This document shows positions 61,645-64,000 of a stretch of 64,000 nucleotides of DNA, one piece after another. Origin of the DNA: Progne subis subis. Lineage: Eukaryota > Chordata > Aves > Passeriformes > Hirundinidae. The stretch spans positions 3,410,501 through 3,474,500 of the forward strand of contig JAKJHU010000026.1 in the NCBI GenBank assembly GCA_022316685.1, given 5' to 3'. A model generated the notes under the pieces. It did not search any database and was not told where the DNA came from. It saw only the letters and a program-made list of their open reading frames with translations. Positions within the stretch are counted from its first letter, which is position 1; each line of letters starts with the position of its first letter. Made by a program: the position numbers and the translations under genes.

Positions 61645-63176
61645 GAATCACAGAATCACAGAATGTTAAGGTTGGAAGAGATCTTCAAGATCATTGAGTC
61701 AACCTATGCCCTAACACATCAACTAGATCATGGCATTGAGTGCCACGTCCAGTCTTTTTTTTAACACGTCCAGGGATGGTGACTCCACCACCTCCCCAGG
61801 CAGACTATTCCAGTACTTTATCACCCTTTTTCCAAGAAAAAATTTTTCTCCTAATATCCAACCTATATTTCCGTGGGTGCAGCCTGAGGCTGTGTCCTCT
61901 CGTTCTGTCAGTTGCTGCCTTGAGAAAGAGACCAATCCCCAGCTGTCTACAGCCACCCTTCAGGAAGTTGTAGAGTGTGATAAGGTCACCTCTGAGTCTC
62001 CTTTTCTCCAGGCTGAAAAACCCCATCTCCCTCACTCGTTCTTCATATGGCTTGTGTTCCAAGTCTTTCACCAACCTTGTTGCCCTCCTCTGGATGTGCT
62101 CAAGCATCTCAACGTCCTTCCTAAACTGAGGGGCCCAGAACTGGACACAGCACTCAAGGTGTGGCCCCACCAGTGCAGAGTACAGGGGCAGAATGACCTC
62201 CCTGCTCCTGCTGACCACACCATTCCTGATCCAGTCCAGGATGCCATTGGCCTTCTTGGCCACCTGGGCACACTGCTGGCTCATGTTCAGCTGCTGGCAC
62301 CAGTGCCCCCAGGTCCCTTTCCTCCTGGGCACTGTCCAGCCACACCGTCCCCAGCCTATAACGCTGCAGGGGGTCATTGCGGCCAAAGTGCAGGACTCAG
62401 CACTTGGACTTATTAAACTTCATCTTGTTAGACTCTGCCCATCCATCCAACTGGTCCAGATCTCTCTGCAGAGCCATCCTATCTTCCAACAGATCGACAC
62501 ACACTCCCAGCTTAGTGTCATCCGCAAATTTACTAACGAAAGATTCAATATCCTCATCCATGTCACCAATAAAAATGTTGAACAGAACTGGCTCCAGCAC
62601 AGGCCCCTGAGGGACACCACTGGTGACTGGCTGCCAGCTGGATGCAGCACCATTCACCACCACTCTCTGGGCCCAGCCATCCAGCCAGTTCCTAACCCAG
62701 CACAGAGTGCTCCTGTCCAAGCCATGGGCTGCCAGCTTATCCAGGAGTGTGCTGTGGGAGACAGTGTCAAAAGCCTTGCTGAAATCCAAATAGACAACAT
62801 CCACAGCCCTTCCTGCATCCACCAGGCGAGTCACCTGGTCATAAAAGGAGATCAGGTTGGTAAAATATGACCTACCTCTCCTAAACCTGTGCTGGCTGGG
62901 CCTGAGACCCTGGCCATCCTGCAAATTCTGTGTGATGAGACTCAGTATAAACTGTTCCATTATCTTGCCAGGTACTGAGGTCAGGATGACTGGTCTATAA
63001 TTACTAGGATCCTCCCTCCCACCCTTTTTGTGAAAGGATGTCACACTGGCCAGTTTCCAGCCATCTGGAACCTCGCCAGTGAGCCAGGACTGTTGGTAAA
63101 TGATGGAGAGTGGCTTTGCAAGCTCATCTGCCAGCTCCCTCATCACCCTGGGATGGATCCCATCTGGGCCCATAGA
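61645..63176 (-). mobile_element. CR1 LINE, 5'-truncated, about 1.53 kb, minus orientation
   Basis: On the minus strand the element starts inside the reverse transcriptase near 63176 and runs to a CR1 3' terminus made of overlapping TGATTCTG units (plus 61645-61662). A full CR1 is about 4.5 kb, so this is a typical truncated insertion, covering the RT palm and thumb, ORF2 C terminus and 3' UTR. Plus-strand frames here (for example 61730-62416 and 62193-62870) are antisense shadows. The 5' edge lies where similarity stops beside ordinary AT-rich DNA. No target-site duplication is evident, which is normal for CR1. Confidence 0.93.
61723..63173 (-). pseudogene. CR1 ORF2 reverse transcriptase remnant, disrupted
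   Basis: This is the decayed coding part of the CR1 insertion, which once supplied reverse transcriptase for target-primed retrotransposition. The first frame (63173-62397) holds recognisable RT blocks: [42 protein letters not shown] (catalytic Asp region A), a [13 protein letters not shown] block and the catalytic FADDTKLG. An in-frame TGA at 62397-62399 follows KFNKSKC. A frameshift near 62300 leads to the frame with [15 protein letters not shown] and [16 protein letters not shown] (to 61805). A further shift near 61850 precedes [24 protein letters not shown]. With these breaks and no 5' part or ORF1, the copy cannot be active. Confidence 0.9.
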
Positions 63177-64000
63177 TCCTGTTCCTCTGAGTTATGTAAC
63201 TGTATCTTTCTGTTATTGTTTTTATCAAGACTTATTAAAAAAATACTTATAACTAGGAAGTCACCTTAATGTTTTTACTCTAAGTCTCGTAAAATAACTG
63301 TTCCAAACTTTTATTCTTGTGAGTTATCTTGACTTTTCATATATTTAAATTCCAAGCAGGGTTTGTTTGCAATCTATTAAAATGTGTTGAAAAATTATTT
63401 ATTTGAGTACTATTTTGCAATTACTTTTTCCTGGTATCCTTTCCATAGCATAGTCTATCAGTGAAGTCTATCAGTGAAGTACTGCTCTAACTCAACAGTT
63501 AGGTATTTTTTCCTCTGAAGTTCAAATAAGAAATACACATGGGAAAGTAAATACAGAAGATGTATAAACAAAGAGAAATATATTTGTTTTGTGGGGTTTT
63601 TTTTTTTGGTTTTTTTTTTTTTTTCCCCCCAATATCTGATTTTTTTTTAACACCTTGGAGGTTCCTGGGTTTGTTTTTTTTTTTTCTGTAAAACCAGCTG
63701 CATAATGATGTCTCTTCAGTATTTTGATCTCTAATCCATTATGTTTTCAAAGCTCTGTATATACAGTATATTTTTTCATGGCCATTTTTTGCTGTCTTTT
63801 GATAGGATTTCATTAAGTCTGGGGGTATGACAGAATCCAGTATAAAACACCGTTATTTCAGTTCTCCTGTTCTATACAGCCTCTCCACAGCTTCAAAAAT
63901 TAGGAATTCTTTATTGACCCTTCATACACAAGTTTCTGCAGTTTTATTCAAGTTGGTCCTTTAAGCAAATAGTGGAAAATGGCGTGATTTTCCATTTTCA
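63177..64000. other. AT-rich DNA, no recognised gene
   Basis: Poly(T) and T/G tracts (63597-63650 and 63674-63685) and a 13-bp unit (AGTCTATCAGTGA) tandemly repeated at 63453 are visible. No exon or element is recognised. If the cadherin intron extends this far, this is still intron. Confidence 0.5.

Noticed and set aside
61730..62870. Long plus-strand frames (225-228 codons)
   Set aside because: They are antisense shadows of the minus-strand CR1 reverse transcriptase.

Overview
The window looks like avian nuclear DNA, probably from a songbird or another neoavian. The evidence is a CR1 retrotransposon with the typical CR1 3' end (repeated TGATTCTG/ATTCTATGATT motif), three further CR1 fragments, and four LTR-type insertions that resemble avian endogenous-retrovirus LTR families. 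The background is AT-rich with large introns and long intergenic DNA. There are no operons, no bacterial features, no CRISPR array and no RNA gene that I can recognise.

The only securely identified gene is a type II classical cadherin on the minus strand, best matched by recall to CDH20. Four coding exons are visible: 54640-54761 (122 bp, end of EC4 and start of EC5), 48976-49093 (118 bp, EC5), 37323-37575 (253 bp, end of EC5 plus the transmembrane helix) and 35651-36141 (491 bp, cytoplasmic catenin-binding tail and stop). Splice sites, intron phases and protein motifs agree across all four. The 5' exons must lie beyond base 64000. The 253-bp exon has one base too many: the EC5 part and the transmembrane part lie in different frames, so this is either a real frameshift or a sequence error.

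Layout. 1-12.8 kb: AT-rich intergenic DNA with microsatellites, including a 79-bp alternating pyrimidine-purine tract that contains a 32-bp perfect palindrome. 12.8-13.5 kb: CR1 fragment (+). 17.0-18.1 kb: ERVL-like LTR (-). 21.75-21.92 kb: a candidate last exon of an unidentified single-pass membrane protein (-). 22.19-23.61 kb: long solo LTR (+) with near-perfect inverted ends. 23.6-35.6 kb: intergenic DNA and cadherin 3' UTR. 35.65-54.76 kb: cadherin exons and introns; the introns carry two solo LTRs (45.5-46.1 and 50.1-50.7 kb), a (TTTTC)n array and long homopolymers. 54.8-64 kb: probably the next cadherin intron, with a 314-bp (TTTTC)n array, CR1 pieces and a 1.5-kb dead CR1 copy.

I found no convincing new biological system. 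The items most worth checking are the cadherin frameshift, the orphan membrane-tail exon and the folded poly(A)-signal region of the 46-kb LTR.
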